NCBI GenBank assembly: GCA_963674835.2
Contig: CAXXKC010000003.1
Location: 1,984,001 to 2,048,000 of the forward strand
Direction: 5' to 3'
Source of the DNA: G963674835 sp963674835
GTDB lineage: Bacteria; Planctomycetota; Planctomycetia; Pirellulales; Thermoguttaceae
Length of the DNA: 64,000 nucleotides
The notes below the pieces were generated by a model. The model saw nothing but the letters and a program-made list of their open reading frames with translations, did no database searches and was not told the origin of the DNA. Shown here piece after piece: positions 17,548-26,786 of the stretch. Position 1 is the stretch's first letter. Each line of letters opens with the position of its first letter. The position numbers were made by a program, and so were the translations under genes.

Positions 17548-18225
17548 TCACCATCGTAGAATGACTACCCGCCTCGCGGCAGGAAACCGGCGGGTGAGTT
17601 CTTCCGGTCGGGCCTGCCTTGCCGGAATGGGCGCGAGCAGTGCCCTGCCCGTGTGCTCGTCGAGGTATTCTTGACATCGACGGAGGTTCTCGGCCTGTTT
17701 GTGTTCGTCACGGAGGATCGCCAGAACGCGCTGATCGTCGTCATCCGTTGCAGGAGTGTCTTCCAGGTGATCTTGCGTCCACCAGACGCGATACGTTCCT
17801 TTGGGTCCCATTTCCTCGATCAGGGTTCCCGTGCCAGAGTCGAGGCGTTCCTGGAGATCACTGGCGGTCAGAAGACGGGCTTGCGATTGCAGTCGGCGGC
17901 GGAAGTGACGTTCCTTGCGAAGGAAAACGACCGCCAGAAATGGCCAAGCGAGCAACCACAAGACCATTACGACCGCTAATACGACCATTAGCACCAAGAC
18001 GACGGCGATCATGAAAGGAGTCAATGGCAGCAGTAGCCAGGGCGATCCCTTCGGGGCGGGCATTTGTGCCACTTTGAAGCCGAGGAAACCGAATGCACAC
18101 ACGCAGGGAACGAAGACGAGGAGCGGATGGCTCGGAAAGGCAAACAGCACGACGACGGCACATAGTCCGCCAATCGCTGCTCCGTAGAGCGTGACGAGTA
18201 TTGGTCGCACCATTGGGTTGGACAT
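17548..18225 (-). CDS. Membrane protein with soluble C-terminal domain
   Basis: A 225-residue protein. Four hydrophobic segments lie in the first 125 residues, including VVVLFAFPSHPLLVFVPCV and the long run ending in WLLAWPFLAVVF. A charged cytoplasmic-looking C-terminal half includes DLQERLDSGTGTLIEEMGPK. I do not recognise the family. It is the third gene of a minus-strand unit after a nucleoside hydrolase and a FloA-like fragment; the gap to the latter is 10 bases, so a shared membrane-organising role is possible but unproven. Confidence 0.65.
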   Translation of the reverse strand: MSNPMVRPILVTLYGAAIGGLCAVVVLFAFPSHPLLVFVPCVCAFGFLGFKVAQMPAPKGSPWLLLPLTPFMIAVVLVLMVVLAVVMVLWLLAWPFLAVVFLRKERHFRRRLQSQARLLTASDLQERLDSGTGTLIEEMGPKGTYRVWWTQDHLEDTPATDDDDQRVLAILRDEHKQAENLRRCQEYLDEHTGRALLAPIPARQARPEELTRRFPAARRVVILRW

Positions 18226-18235
18226 ACGGTCGGCC

Positions 18236-18622
18236 CTAATTCGGTCTGCTACCGCCGGACCGTTCCCCCAGATCTGCCTGGACAAGATCCTCGAACGTGA
18301 CATCGAGGTTCTCGGCCTTGGCCCGTACGAAGGCGAGCGTGATCTTGTTGATGTCGGCTCCTCGCAGGTAGGCCCGCTCCAGTTCTGCCCTGGAGAGGAC
18401 CTGGCCCGCCTGCTTCGCCACGACGAGGGCGCTGACGATGGCCTTCGGGTCGACTCGCCGAAAGACCATGCCGATGATTTCCGGAAACGGGATCGGTACA
18501 CCGGTCAGATGTGCCGTCAGCCAGACACTTGCATAACGAATGAATGACCAGAGTATGAAGAGCCCAAGAGCGACGGCGACAAACACGACAACGAATGTTG
18601 TCCCGTGTTGGGCGAGCAACAT
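18236..18622 (-). CDS. FloA/UPF0365-like protein, N-terminal part only
   Basis: A 128-residue protein that matches the N-terminal third of the flotillin-like FloA family (bacterial lipid-raft scaffold, normally about 330 residues). One membrane helix is followed by GVPIPFPEIIGMVFRRVDP and ELERAYLRGADINKITLAF, which align by eye with the membrane-dipping and early SPFH segments of Bacillus FloA. The remaining SPFH and coiled-coil regions are absent and the frame ends naturally. ATG 18622 has GGAG nine bases upstream inside the end of the preceding gene. It may be a shortened relative that modulates membranes or a full-length FloA; degeneration is the alternative. Confidence 0.72.
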   Translation of the reverse strand: MLLAQHGTTFVVVFVAVALGLFILWSFIRYASVWLTAHLTGVPIPFPEIIGMVFRRVDPKAIVSALVVAKQAGQVLSRAELERAYLRGADINKITLAFVRAKAENLDVTFEDLVQADLGERSGGSRPN

Positions 18623-18635
18623 GCGTCGGACTCCT

Positions 18636-19613
18636 TCAGTTCCCATGTCCAGGTGGCCGGAGCATCAACTGTTCGATGACGGTGGCGATCTTCGCGGGCG
18701 GCATCTTCGTTACCAGGTAGGAATGATCCTTGTCGGGTGATTCCCGCCAGACGTTGCTTCCGTCGTCGTTGACGTGGAGGTATCCACTGGACTGGAGATC
18801 CCAGTATTCGGCCAGGCGGCCATCGAGCCCACACACCGCGTAGAGCAGGGCCGTTTGATCCCAGCTTTGCCGGTGTTTCAGACCGTTGTAGAGTTCGTAG
18901 GCCCGGCGCACTGGGGTTCCTGCCGGGGCTTCGCGCAACCGGGCGCCCGTCATGATCTTGTTGCCGATCTCCCAGCCGGAAAAGACGATTGGGGTGGGCC
19001 AGGTTTGGACGGCGTAGGCGGCGGCAGGGCCATCGTTGATGAAGTTGGCCTCGCGGCCCTCGGGGAATCTGCCACCCATACAAACCCAGACCTTCACTTT
19101 CCGCTTCACGAGTTCGACGCCATTCAGATCGCTGAACTGGTCGGGGCCGGTCTTCAGGAGATTCCGCAGGTTCGTGAGTTGCCCCACGCTGACCACGACC
19201 ACGCTTTGATCTGGCTCGTGGGCAAGCACTTGCCGGTACAATAGGGCGGCGTCTGGAGCATCGTCGGCCGATTTCAGGGCGTGCGGAAACTCCTGGGCGA
19301 CCCGCTGGGCATATTTCGATGTCCGATCCAGCGCCGGACCTTTGACGACCCCGATGGGAATGTCTGGTCGGCCGTAGTACGCATTGAGAGCGCTAAGGCA
19401 TAGCGGACTCCACGGGTTCTTGCCCGAAAGCCCCATCGCCAAGACCCTGGCCTCACCCTGATCTGCCAGAGCGTGCAGCACTGCAACCGTTCCGACGTCG
19501 TCTACGTCGCCCATCATGTCGGTGTCGAAGATGACCACGACCGGTGCGGTTGGTGCGGCCTGCACGGAAGAAGCGACCAGCAGGATTGAAAACCACGCGC
19601 ATACTCGCATCAT
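18636..19613 (-). CDS. Secreted inosine/uridine-preferring nucleoside hydrolase-like protein
   Basis: A 325-residue exported nucleoside hydrolase family protein. A signal peptide ends near SVQAAPT. The Ca-binding aspartate cluster FDTDMMGDVDD follows, which is the defining motif of enzymes that cleave nucleosides to base plus ribose. Export suggests scavenging of external nucleosides, or a related ribosyl substrate. Length fits the family. Its stop lies 13 bases before the FloA-like start. Confidence 0.85.
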   Translation of the reverse strand: MMRVCAWFSILLVASSVQAAPTAPVVVIFDTDMMGDVDDVGTVAVLHALADQGEARVLAMGLSGKNPWSPLCLSALNAYYGRPDIPIGVVKGPALDRTSKYAQRVAQEFPHALKSADDAPDAALLYRQVLAHEPDQSVVVVSVGQLTNLRNLLKTGPDQFSDLNGVELVKRKVKVWVCMGGRFPEGREANFINDGPAAAYAVQTWPTPIVFSGWEIGNKIMTGARLREAPAGTPVRRAYELYNGLKHRQSWDQTALLYAVCGLDGRLAEYWDLQSSGYLHVNDDGSNVWRESPDKDHSYLVTKMPPAKIATVIEQLMLRPPGHGN

Positions 19614-19721
19614 GATGCTATCTCTCCTGTTCAGCCCGAGGCCTTTTGAAACGGTAACGGCGGGCCCTGCCGAAGAACCGCCTGGACCGTCCAGTGGACG
19701 CCGGTCGGGTGATGAGCGGAC

Positions 19722-20123
19722 TCAACCAAGCAGGTCGTAGGTGACTACGTTGAAGCTCTCCGTTCGTCCCTTCAGCCCAGGCCCGACGGCCTTCATATGC
19801 GGGGTCTTGCCGTGGGCGGTCAGGGCGTCCTTGTTGGCCCATTGCTCATAGAACATGAACTCCGTTTTGTCGGCCGTCGACTGATGCAAGTTGTAACAGA
19901 GGCATCCGGGCTCCTTGCGTGTCGGTTCGACCAAGGCCATCAACACCTGCTTCACCGCGTCTTCTTCTCCGGGCTTGGCCTTCACGGTAGCCACCAGGAT
20001 CACGGCTCCTTTCGGCATGTCGTGTTTCGCAATCTCCCCACCGAGGGTTTGACCTGCCAGAAAGGGAACTGCCGCCATCGCCGCACCGCCTGTCAACAAT
20101 CCACGTCGAGTCAACTTGCTCAT
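19722..20123 (-). CDS. Tat-exported antibiotic-biosynthesis-monooxygenase-fold protein
   Basis: A 133-residue protein. The N-terminus MSKLTRRGLLTGGAAM is a twin-arginine signal, so it is exported folded. The mature part is a dimeric ferredoxin-like ABM domain (AVILVATVKAKPGEEDAVKQ, EPGCLCYNLHQS, FMFYEQWANKDAL), as in YgiN-type quinol monooxygenases. The exact oxidation substrate cannot be told. AAGGAGCATCAC precedes ATG 20123. An array of repeats separates it from the B3/4 protein upstream. Confidence 0.85.
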   Translation of the reverse strand: MSKLTRRGLLTGGAAMAAVPFLAGQTLGGEIAKHDMPKGAVILVATVKAKPGEEDAVKQVLMALVEPTRKEPGCLCYNLHQSTADKTEFMFYEQWANKDALTAHGKTPHMKAVGPGLKGRTESFNVVTYDLLG

Positions 20124-20148
20124 GTGATGCTCCTTGATTTGCGCCGCT

Positions 20149-20345
20149 GGTGCGTGTCGCACTTATTGGAGGTCGCCGAAGTAATAGGCTGGTGGGCTCA
20201 CGAAAAAACTACGAATACCGGGCTCCCGTTGGTCGCCCTGGTGTCACTACTTGTGCGACGCTCAATAACTGCAGCGTTCATGGCGGCGTGTTTCTGCGGA
20301 TTCGAAGGCGAAACACACGCTACACATACGCTGGATACGCTCTGG
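20149..20345. repeat. Palindromic element D, copy 1, interrupted by foldback C
   Basis: A member of the D family. Its left module (GTGCGTGTCGCAC) and right module (GCAGCGTTCATGGCGGCGTG onward, with the inverted GCGTGTTT and AAACACACGC) are separated by a 106-bp TTATTG...CAATAA insert that is a family C foldback. Without the insert its length is about 91 bp, the same as other copies. No gene overlaps it in the 20124-20426 gap. Confidence 0.65.
20166..20265. mobile_element. TA-flanked foldback element, family C, copy 2
   Basis: A 100-bp copy of the element at 9746-9845, with TTG...CAA ends and TA at 20164-20165 and 20266-20267. It sits inside D copy 1 at the point where uninterrupted D copy 2 has a single TA, as expected for insertion with TA duplication. 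Confidence 0.72.
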
Positions 20346-20426
20346 AAACACAGTCAGCATAGTCCAGTGGCTGGGGCAGTTCAAGCTTCGCATTGCCCCG
20401 GGCGGGCAGAAGAGGGCTATACCGAG

Positions 20427-21086
20427 TCACTCAACCACGTTTGTTTCAATGTCGTTGGCCGAGGCATGCCGCTGCAAGAGTTCCACGGCTCGACCGATCG
20501 CTGCTTGCATCCCTTCGCTTCCCACGAAGGAGATGATGAGCATAAGGATTCTCGTGGTTTGCAGGCGAACCATCGTTCGTTCGGAGTCGCTGGTGGTGCT
20601 ACCGAAGGGCCCCAGACGGTCGGCAAAGACCGGCAGGCCTTCCATCTTGATCTCACCACGTCCAATGCCCGGATAGGATTCGCCCTGCCGGCCCGAGCGA
20701 AACACGACCGGCGGCTCGATGCGATCCAAGTCGAGCGTTCCGGCAGAGTGCATCGTCTCCAGCGAGATCAGGTTGTTGATGTCGACGACCGTATTGACCT
20801 GGTAGAGCCCCTTGCCTTGGACGATGCGGCGGAACAGGGCCTCGTTCGATCCCCGGTAGCGTGTCGGATCGTTCCCCAGCGCCCGATATGCCTCGCGTAG
20901 TGCCTTGATCGGCGGGAATTGGCGTACTGCGTCGATCGTCATTCCATGGAACCGATCCACAACCCGTTCGATGGTGGCCCACAGGGCCGCGTCATGCTGC
21001 GTCGTGAGGACGCCGGCGGTGACCGCCCCTACGGCAACTCGGGGGACAACGGCCTTCAGTTGTGGGTCAATGGAGAGGTCGATCAT
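20427..21086 (-). CDS. B3/4-domain protein
   Basis: A 219-residue protein of the B3/B4 tRNA-binding-domain family that forms part of phenylalanyl-tRNA synthetase beta chains but also occurs alone (COG3382-like). Diagnostic blocks are RYRGSNEALFRRIVQGKGLYQVNTVVDINN and LISLETMHSAGTLDLDRI, which form the characteristic pocket; the first is given only in part: NTVVDINNLISLET. The stand-alone form is often linked to editing or sensing of amino acids, but the role is not established. It follows a cupin gene by 77 bases on the same strand. Confidence 0.85.
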   Translation of the reverse strand: MIDLSIDPQLKAVVPRVAVGAVTAGVLTTQHDAALWATIERVVDRFHGMTIDAVRQFPPIKALREAYRALGNDPTRYRGSNEALFRRIVQGKGLYQVNTVVDINNLISLETMHSAGTLDLDRIEPPVVFRSGRQGESYPGIGRGEIKMEGLPVFADRLGPFGSTTSDSERTMVRLQTTRILMLIISFVGSEGMQAAIGRAVELLQRHASANDIETNVVE

Positions 21087-21163
21087 GTTCCGTTCTTTTG
21101 CTGGAATTCTTGCCGGGTGGTTACTTGTATTCGCGGAGCAAGACGCAATCGCCGTGTTCCCCG

Positions 21164-21532
21164 CTACACCTTTCTCGGTTTTGCCCGCTCGTCTTCAATG
21201 GGTATCGGCGGCGTGCCAAAGATGACGAACTCCAATTCCTGACCGGGATCGGCTTGTAAGGAGTGCCGAACGCCGGCCGGAATGATCGCGACGGTGCCAG
21301 GCTGCAAATGATGAGTGATCTGATCGAGGGTGATCGTGCCGGTGCCCGAGACGACGTAGTAGATCTCGTCGTAACCCGTGTGGTAAAACTGCGGCAAGCT
21401 CTTCGCGACCTTGGCCACGTGAACATTGGCGATGCCGCCCTCCCCGCCGGTCACAATGCGCTGCATTTGACCGAAGGGCCAATTGGCAGGTGGCGTTTCG
21501 ACACGTTGGCGAACGAGTGGTTGCTTGGTCAC
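21164..21532 (-). CDS. Cupin-domain protein
   Basis: A 122-residue single-domain cupin. Motif 1 is about HTGYDEIYYVVSGTGTI and motif 2 is LQPGTVAIIPAGVRHSL, with His and Glu positions suited to bind a metal. No N-terminal DNA-binding domain is present, so it is more likely an enzyme or small-molecule sensor than a regulator. Its neighbour downstream is a B3/4-domain protein. A possible 86-codon reading frame overlaps its start by four bases. Confidence 0.85.
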   Translation of the reverse strand: MTKQPLVRQRVETPPANWPFGQMQRIVTGGEGGIANVHVAKVAKSLPQFYHTGYDEIYYVVSGTGTITLDQITHHLQPGTVAIIPAGVRHSLQADPGQELEFVIFGTPPIPIEDERAKPRKV

Positions 21533-21789
21533 CGCTGGGTCTCCTCGCTTTCAGTCACGTGTCGCAGCCCGGAAGCCCTGAGGATACTGCATGAGACATG
21601 TCCGCTCCAGCAACTCATCAGCGGAAACAGGTCGAACGCGGAGACGCCCATGGAGAATACGCCAACGATGAAGATCGGGGAGATCGCCCCTGTGCCCGAG
21701 AACCGGAATGGCTCAATCGGACGGTGAACATCGACGCCGGTTGCGTCTTTGGTGGGCAGTTGACCGCGCTGCGGTATCAGTGTGGGCAC
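21529..21789 (-). CDS. Possible small protein overlapping the cupin start
   Basis: An 86-codon frame whose stop overlaps the cupin ATG in an ATGA arrangement, the usual sign of translational coupling. The product has a weakly hydrophobic centre (GAISPIFIVGVFSMGVSAF) but no recognised domain and no clear ribosome site. The overlap could be chance. If it is not real, 21533-22065 is gene-free and I see nothing else in it. Confidence 0.25.
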   Translation of the reverse strand: MPTLIPQRGQLPTKDATGVDVHRPIEPFRFSGTGAISPIFIVGVFSMGVSAFDLFPLMSCWSGHVSCSILRASGLRHVTESEETQR

Positions 21790-22065
21790 ACGTGCTGAAA
21801 AACGCTGTCGATCCCGTCATCGAAGCGCAAATTCCCCCTGCGCGATGGCAATTATGGGTCGGACTTCGAACAGATCCTCGGGCGAGCTTGGCCAAGCACA
21901 ACGTTCACTCAGAAGCCCGGCGGCATGGCCGGGCAGAGGTCAACTGGAGAATGTCGAACAAAGCGGGGCTATTGACCACCCCAAATGAGTACGACACAAT
22001 ATGGCTGCCCTTGCCATCGCCTGGCGGGGGTCAGTTTTTGTTTCACGAGCTTTGGGGACACTGCT

Positions 22066-25000
22066 ATGAGAAAGACATCTGGGAAGAACGCAGTGAGTTC
22101 ATTGTTCTGCGCGCTGCGAGCGCACCGACGGCGGCGCAACCAGCTTGAACTGGCTCGGCTACCGGCGCATCGCCGCCTGCGAGCGGAGCCGTTGGAAGGA
22201 CGTCTGCTCTTATCGGTTGAGGTGCTAGAGGAGACGTTCAAGACGCAAGACTGGATTGCGACGGGGACGTTCGCTGGTCAGTTCGACACGGAGCACACCA
22301 ACGAAGAGACCGGAGAATTGGAACCGTGCCGCGTTTCGTATAGCGGTGATGTCGAGGTCTACGGCACGGCAGTATTCGATAGCCCCACTCATGGTACAGA
22401 CACCGGCACCGGAGGAGGTACGATCACTGTCGCGGAGTGCCCGCACAGTCCGGAAATGACATTTGACTTTTCGGGCCATGGGGCAGGTACTGACGAGAAC
22501 GGATTCTTGACGGGATGGGTTGCCATCGATCTGCCGGTGGAATTCGGTCCCTTCGAAGGTTCCGCAGCTCTCAGTTCGGCGACATTCGACGCGAACGTTG
22601 TATGGTCTTTTCCGGAGCCCGGCGGGAGTTGGTCAGGAAGCGTCGTTCCGGTTTCCAGCGAACCGTACGACATGTCTTTGACGGCCGAGGCCTGGAGCGA
22701 GCGGGAAATCGACTTCACGTTTCACACGGTGGGACCGGTTCAGCCGACCTTGAGCCGCTCCACGCCGATTACCGACGTGCGATTGTTCTGGGCCGACGGG
22801 AACGAGGAACTCAAGAGTGAGGCTCTGGCAACATCGTCTGTGTATTGGAATCAGGAGAGCGGCAGCTACCACGTGACTCTGTCCGAGGTTCCATCTGGAG
22901 CACGGCACCTCCTGCTGGTCGCGGACCCCGACCTGCAGGTGACCGAATCGGACGAAACGAACAACGCACTTCTGGTTCGCGTGGCCATGGACGACCCGTA
23001 TTGGGTTCCCTCGCTGGGAAGAGATGTTCTGGCGAACGAAGGTGTGCTGGTGAACGATCGGGAGTACTCGGGCGAGGCCCTCATGGCCACATTGGTCAGC
23101 GGCCCTTCTCATGCGGGGGAATTCGAGTTCCATGCCGACGGCTCGTTTCACTACAAACCGGCGGACGGCTTTCATGGCACCGACAGCTTCACGTACCGCG
23201 CTAGCGACGGTTCGCGCGACACGAATGTGGCGACGGTGGAAATCAATGTCGCTTACAACGTCACATTCGACGACTTCTATCCGAAGCTGTTGGTAATACC
23301 CATCCCCCTGGAGCGGCCGCATGTCATCAGGATCCAAGGAACTCAAACGAACTTCAACGTGCATCCCCTGACGACTTTCATGGGACAGCAGGCCTTGTCT
23401 CCGTCCCTTGCGTATCAGCAATCGGCCGCTATCGCGGCCGAAGACGGCTCGCTTCAACTGAAGCTCTTCGATCAGGATTTGCATCTTCTGGCCACGTCAA
23501 CGCTGATCGATGGAGAGCAGCGCATCGATTGGCTGACCGATCCCAACGAGGATTATTTCCTGAGTGTCGAAGGGCCGGCCATCGACATCGAACTCTGCAT
23601 CGCGAGCGTGGTTCAGCCCAGCGCCGACGGCACCGAGATCACGGTACACGGGACGAAACAGGACGACGAGTTTTCGGTGGACATTGGCTCGCAAGAGGTG
23701 ACCATCGATGGAATCCGCTACGACTTCAGTACGTATCCGTCGCTCCGATCGATCTCTTTTATTGGGGACGACGGAAGCGACACTGCAGTAGTACAAGGCT
23801 CGGCCCAGGGCGAGAATGTGCGGATCTGGCCTGGCAAGGCGCGGTTCATGGCTAGCGGGCTGGACATGTGGGTTTTCGATACCGAAACCATCACCACGCA
23901 TGGCGGCGGCGGGGACGATACGGCGAGGCTGTTCGATTCCGTCGGGACGGATGTCTTTACGAGCGATCCGCAGTCGGCCAGCATGGTCGGCGACGGGTTC
24001 TCCAACACGGTTCAGGGATTCCGTTACGTCTACGGCGTCGCCGGTAGTGGTGGCGAGGATACAGCCTATCTGTACGATTCCGACGAGAGCGACGTTCTGA
24101 GGGCCGACCCGATTAACGTGGTCCTTTCGAGCAACAGCTTCTTCGAGCGAGCCTCGCAGTTCCGCTATGTCTACGCCTACGGCAACCACGAGGACACGGA
24201 TTCGGCCATACTCACCGGTTCCGGAGGCGACGATCAGTTGGACGCGGGCGTTGAAGAAGCGCGGTTATTCGACCTGGCCGGCACCTATGACATCACCGCT
24301 GAAGGTTTCGAGACGGTCACAGCCTACGGCGGCGACGGGTCCGACGTGGCCAATCTCTACGACTCCCCCGGGGACGATACGCTGGCGGCTTCGCCTAGCC
24401 GAGCGGTCTTCACGGGTCCGGGGCTGAACAACTCGGCCGTTGGATTTGAGACAGTGATCGCGAACTCTACGGGCGGCGTAGACACGTCCACCTTCACGGA
24501 CTCGGCGGGCAACGACCGGTTCATCGTCACATCGACCAGCGCCACGATGAGCGGCGCGGGTTACAGTCTTACCGCCAATCAGTTCAGACGTATGCACGGC
24601 CTGGCACTTTCCGGTGGATCGGATAGCGCGTACCTGTACGACTCGTTGAGAAACGACACCTACCGAGCGGATGGAGCCCAGGGGCGGATGTTCTACGGGA
24701 ATGGTGTCTTCGGCCGGGCGAGGTACTTTGACAGCTATTTCACGTATTCCACCGCGGGCGGACACGATAAGGCGATTGTCAACGGCACCGAGGGCCGAGA
24801 CATATACTACGGCACGCCGACCGTGAGCCGCCTATATGGATCCAGCTACTATCACCGCGTGGTGCAGTACGACGAGGTCGAAGCGTACGGCAAGGGCGGC
24901 GTCGACGCAGCGAACCTGACCGACTCGACCAGTGACGACTACCTGGAGGCGGCGGGCACTTGGGCGAAACTGTCCTGCACCCAGATACGCTATTCCATCC

Positions 25001-25107
25001 TGGTCGACGGTTTCCGTCCCGTTACGGCCAAGTCGAGCAACGTCGGCGACAAGAAGCACGCGGATGTCGATTTTCTCATCGCCACGGGGTATTGGGAGGA
25101 TGTTTGA
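22066..25107 (+). CDS. Large secreted planctomycete surface protein (LEPR-XLL type)
   Basis: A 1,013-residue protein. The N-terminus carries an Arg-rich segment followed by RAEPLEGRLLLS, the planctomycete LEPR-XLL-type motif found at the start of giant exported proteins. Then come a CARDB-like domain (ending in DLQVTESDETNNALLVRVA) and a cadherin/VCBS-like domain (FEFHADGSFHYKPADGFHGT). After a linker, eight repeats of about 47 residues occupy roughly 23,900-25,010, each with a core like DTAYLYDSxxxD, strongly acidic and perhaps Ca-binding. A cell-surface or matrix role is inferred. No C-terminal sorting signal is evident. ATG 22066 is chosen so that the motif falls about 50 residues in. Confidence 0.85.
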   Translation: MRKTSGKNAVSSLFCALRAHRRRRNQLELARLPAHRRLRAEPLEGRLLLSVEVLEETFKTQDWIATGTFAGQFDTEHTNEETGELEPCRVSYSGDVEVYGTAVFDSPTHGTDTGTGGGTITVAECPHSPEMTFDFSGHGAGTDENGFLTGWVAIDLPVEFGPFEGSAALSSATFDANVVWSFPEPGGSWSGSVVPVSSEPYDMSLTAEAWSEREIDFTFHTVGPVQPTLSRSTPITDVRLFWADGNEELKSEALATSSVYWNQESGSYHVTLSEVPSGARHLLLVADPDLQVTESDETNNALLVRVAMDDPYWVPSLGRDVLANEGVLVNDREYSGEALMATLVSGPSHAGEFEFHADGSFHYKPADGFHGTDSFTYRASDGSRDTNVATVEINVAYNVTFDDFYPKLLVIPIPLERPHVIRIQGTQTNFNVHPLTTFMGQQALSPSLAYQQSAAIAAEDGSLQLKLFDQDLHLLATSTLIDGEQRIDWLTDPNEDYFLSVEGPAIDIELCIASVVQPSADGTEITVHGTKQDDEFSVDIGSQEVTIDGIRYDFSTYPSLRSISFIGDDGSDTAVVQGSAQGENVRIWPGKARFMASGLDMWVFDTETITTHGGGGDDTARLFDSVGTDVFTSDPQSASMVGDGFSNTVQGFRYVYGVAGSGGEDTAYLYDSDESDVLRADPINVVLSSNSFFERASQFRYVYAYGNHEDTDSAILTGSGGDDQLDAGVEEARLFDLAGTYDITAEGFETVTAYGGDGSDVANLYDSPGDDTLAASPSRAVFTGPGLNNSAVGFETVIANSTGGVDTSTFTDSAGNDRFIVTSTSATMSGAGYSLTANQFRRMHGLALSGGSDSAYLYDSLRNDTYRADGAQGRMFYGNGVFGRARYFDSYFTYSTAGGHDKAIVNGTEGRDIYYGTPTVSRLYGSSYYHRVVQYDEVEAYGKGGVDAANLTDSTSDDYLEAAGTWAKLSCTQIRYSILVDGFRPVTAKSSNVGDKKHADVDFLIATGYWEDV

Positions 25108-25459
25108 GTCGCATCCGGCGCGAACGCGCGGAGCGGGCCGTCTTTGCGGGTGTTGCCTCTTGGCCGCCATCCCGACATTGGGCCGATCGAGTTGACCGTG
25201 TGCGGCGTCGGGACAACAATGTGTCGACTGGTGGGGTTGAAGAGCTGAGCGATTTGGAGATTGGCCAAGAATGCGGACGGTGGAAATGGGGCGTGGAGTG
25301 GTTTTCGCCCTCGGAAGTTGGAGTTCACGTTTCCAAAGGGACTGGCTAGGCTCAAGTTATGACGAGCCCTGAAGTCTTGTCAGAGACGTGTTTCCACTTC
25401 ACCGACATCTCGCTTTCGCGGACTCGGCGAGGGTATTTGGCGAATTCAGCGAATATTGC
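25108..25459. other. Gene-free stretch before first HAF gene
   Basis: No supported gene. Its final 20 bases resemble the region before the second HAF gene (GAATTCAGCGA shared), so it marks the left part of the duplicated unit. Confidence 0.4.
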
Positions 25460-25488
25460 TTGACTCCACCGGAATGGTGGTATACAAG
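25460..25488 (+). promoter_or_regulatory. Sigma-70 promoter of first PEP-CTERM/HAF gene
   Basis: TTGACT (25460-25465), a 17-base spacer and TACAAG (25483-25488). The second paralogue has TTGACA, 17 bases and TACAAG at the same distance from its gene, so the two promoters support each other. Confidence 0.6.
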
Positions 25489-25529
25489 AGTGGCAATTCC
25501 CCTTCTTGCATACTACCTGGAGGACCGTC

Positions 25530-26615
25530 ATGGGCCGCTGGAAGCTGGTACTGTTGGCATTGGCTATCGTCTCCGTCGCTACGGCACCCGCGGCAGCAGA
25601 GTCCTATACGCTGACCGAGTTGGGTACACTTGGTGGGGTATTCAGCTGGGGGTACAGCGTCAATGATGCCGGAGAAGTGACTGGGTACTCCCGTACATCA
25701 AGCAATACCCCGCATGCTTTCTTGTACTCCGGGGGCACGATGGTTGATCTGGGCACACTCGGCGGCACAGGCAGTATTGGGTTTGGCATCAATGATGCCG
25801 GGCAGGTTACCGGGTACGCTGACACGGCCAGCAATGCCGCGCATGCTTTCCTCTACTCTGCAGGGACGATGACCGATCTGGGTACGCTCGGGGGTTCAAG
25901 CAGTTTTGGGTATGGCATTAATGATGCCGGACAGGTCGTCGGTTATTCCAGTACCGGTTCGACCACACGCGCTTTTCTGTACTCCGCGGGCACGATGGTC
26001 AATCTGGGCACGCTTGGGGGTTCAAACAGTTATGGGTATGGCATTAATGATGCCGGCCAAGTGGTCGGCTACGCCAGTACGGGCTCTGCCCTGCATGCCT
26101 TCCTGTACTCCGAAGGCACGATGACTGATCTGGGCACACTCGGGGGCACCGGTAGTTATGCGCAGGACATTAACAACGTCGGGCAAGTGGTCGGTTATTC
26201 GGACACGGCTTCTGGCACACGTGCCTTTCTTTACTCTGAGGGCACGATGAGCAGTCTGGGTACGCTCGGGACGACAAGTGGTGCGTTTGCTATTAACGAT
26301 GCCGGGCAGGTGGTTGGTTACTCCCAAGTTGCGGGCACTAACGAGCAGCACGCTTTTCTCTACTTCGAGGGCGTGCTGACCGATCTGAACAGCCTGCTTC
26401 CCGAAGGTTCGGGTTGGGTGTTGTCCCAAGCAACGGACATCAGCAACAGCGGGCAGATCACGGGGTTTGGCTTCTACAACGGACAAACTCGTGCATTCTT
26501 GCTCACGCCGGATGCACCTGCGGTTCCCGAACCTGCTTGCAGCGTTCTCTTGACGCTTGGTGCAGTGGGCGTAGCCTTCGGGGTCGTGCGCCGCAAGCGG
26601 AGAAGGGTGGTGTGA
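25530..26615 (+). CDS. PEP-CTERM protein with HAF repeats, paralogue 1
   Basis: A 361-residue exported protein. A signal peptide (MGRWKLVLLALAIVSVA) is followed by about seven HAF repeats of around 40 residues (core: LGTLGG then GYGINDAGQVVGYS then HAFLYS). It ends with VPEP, a hydrophobic helix and RRKRR, the PEP-CTERM sorting signal recognised by an exosortase that would release or anchor it at the surface. CTGGAGG precedes ATG 25530. A tandem paralogue lies 561 bases downstream with an almost identical tail. Ligand is unknown. Confidence 0.9.
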   Translation: MGRWKLVLLALAIVSVATAPAAAESYTLTELGTLGGVFSWGYSVNDAGEVTGYSRTSSNTPHAFLYSGGTMVDLGTLGGTGSIGFGINDAGQVTGYADTASNAAHAFLYSAGTMTDLGTLGGSSSFGYGINDAGQVVGYSSTGSTTRAFLYSAGTMVNLGTLGGSNSYGYGINDAGQVVGYASTGSALHAFLYSEGTMTDLGTLGGTGSYAQDINNVGQVVGYSDTASGTRAFLYSEGTMSSLGTLGTTSGAFAINDAGQVVGYSQVAGTNEQHAFLYFEGVLTDLNSLLPEGSGWVLSQATDISNSGQITGFGFYNGQTRAFLLTPDAPAVPEPACSVLLTLGAVGVAFGVVRRKRRRVV

Positions 26616-26786
26616 CGCTCCGAAGGGTCTGCTGATTCTGCGAATGCGCGACCACGTGGGTCAGTCGACCGCTGGTGTTCCATCGCCCAGCTCTTACGCC
26701 CCTCTGATCGCATCCTCGCGCCTTTCAATCGAAATCGGCCCCGCCAGGATCTCTTCTCGCCGCTCTCTTCGGGACTGAGACTCCAT
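26501..26786 (+). repeat. Near-identical tail block, copy 1
   Basis: From the last 115 coding bases of HAF gene 1 through about 170 bases past its stop, the sequence is almost identical to 28166-28544, while the upstream HAF repeats differ. The match covers the PEP-CTERM signal and non-coding DNA. Copy 2 is interrupted by element D. The remaining 26787-27107 shows no supported gene. Confidence 0.8.

Noticed and set aside
21708..22148. 146-codon plus-strand frame before the surface protein
   Set aside because: It overlaps the start of the well-supported LEPR-XLL gene in another frame and shows no recognisable domain.
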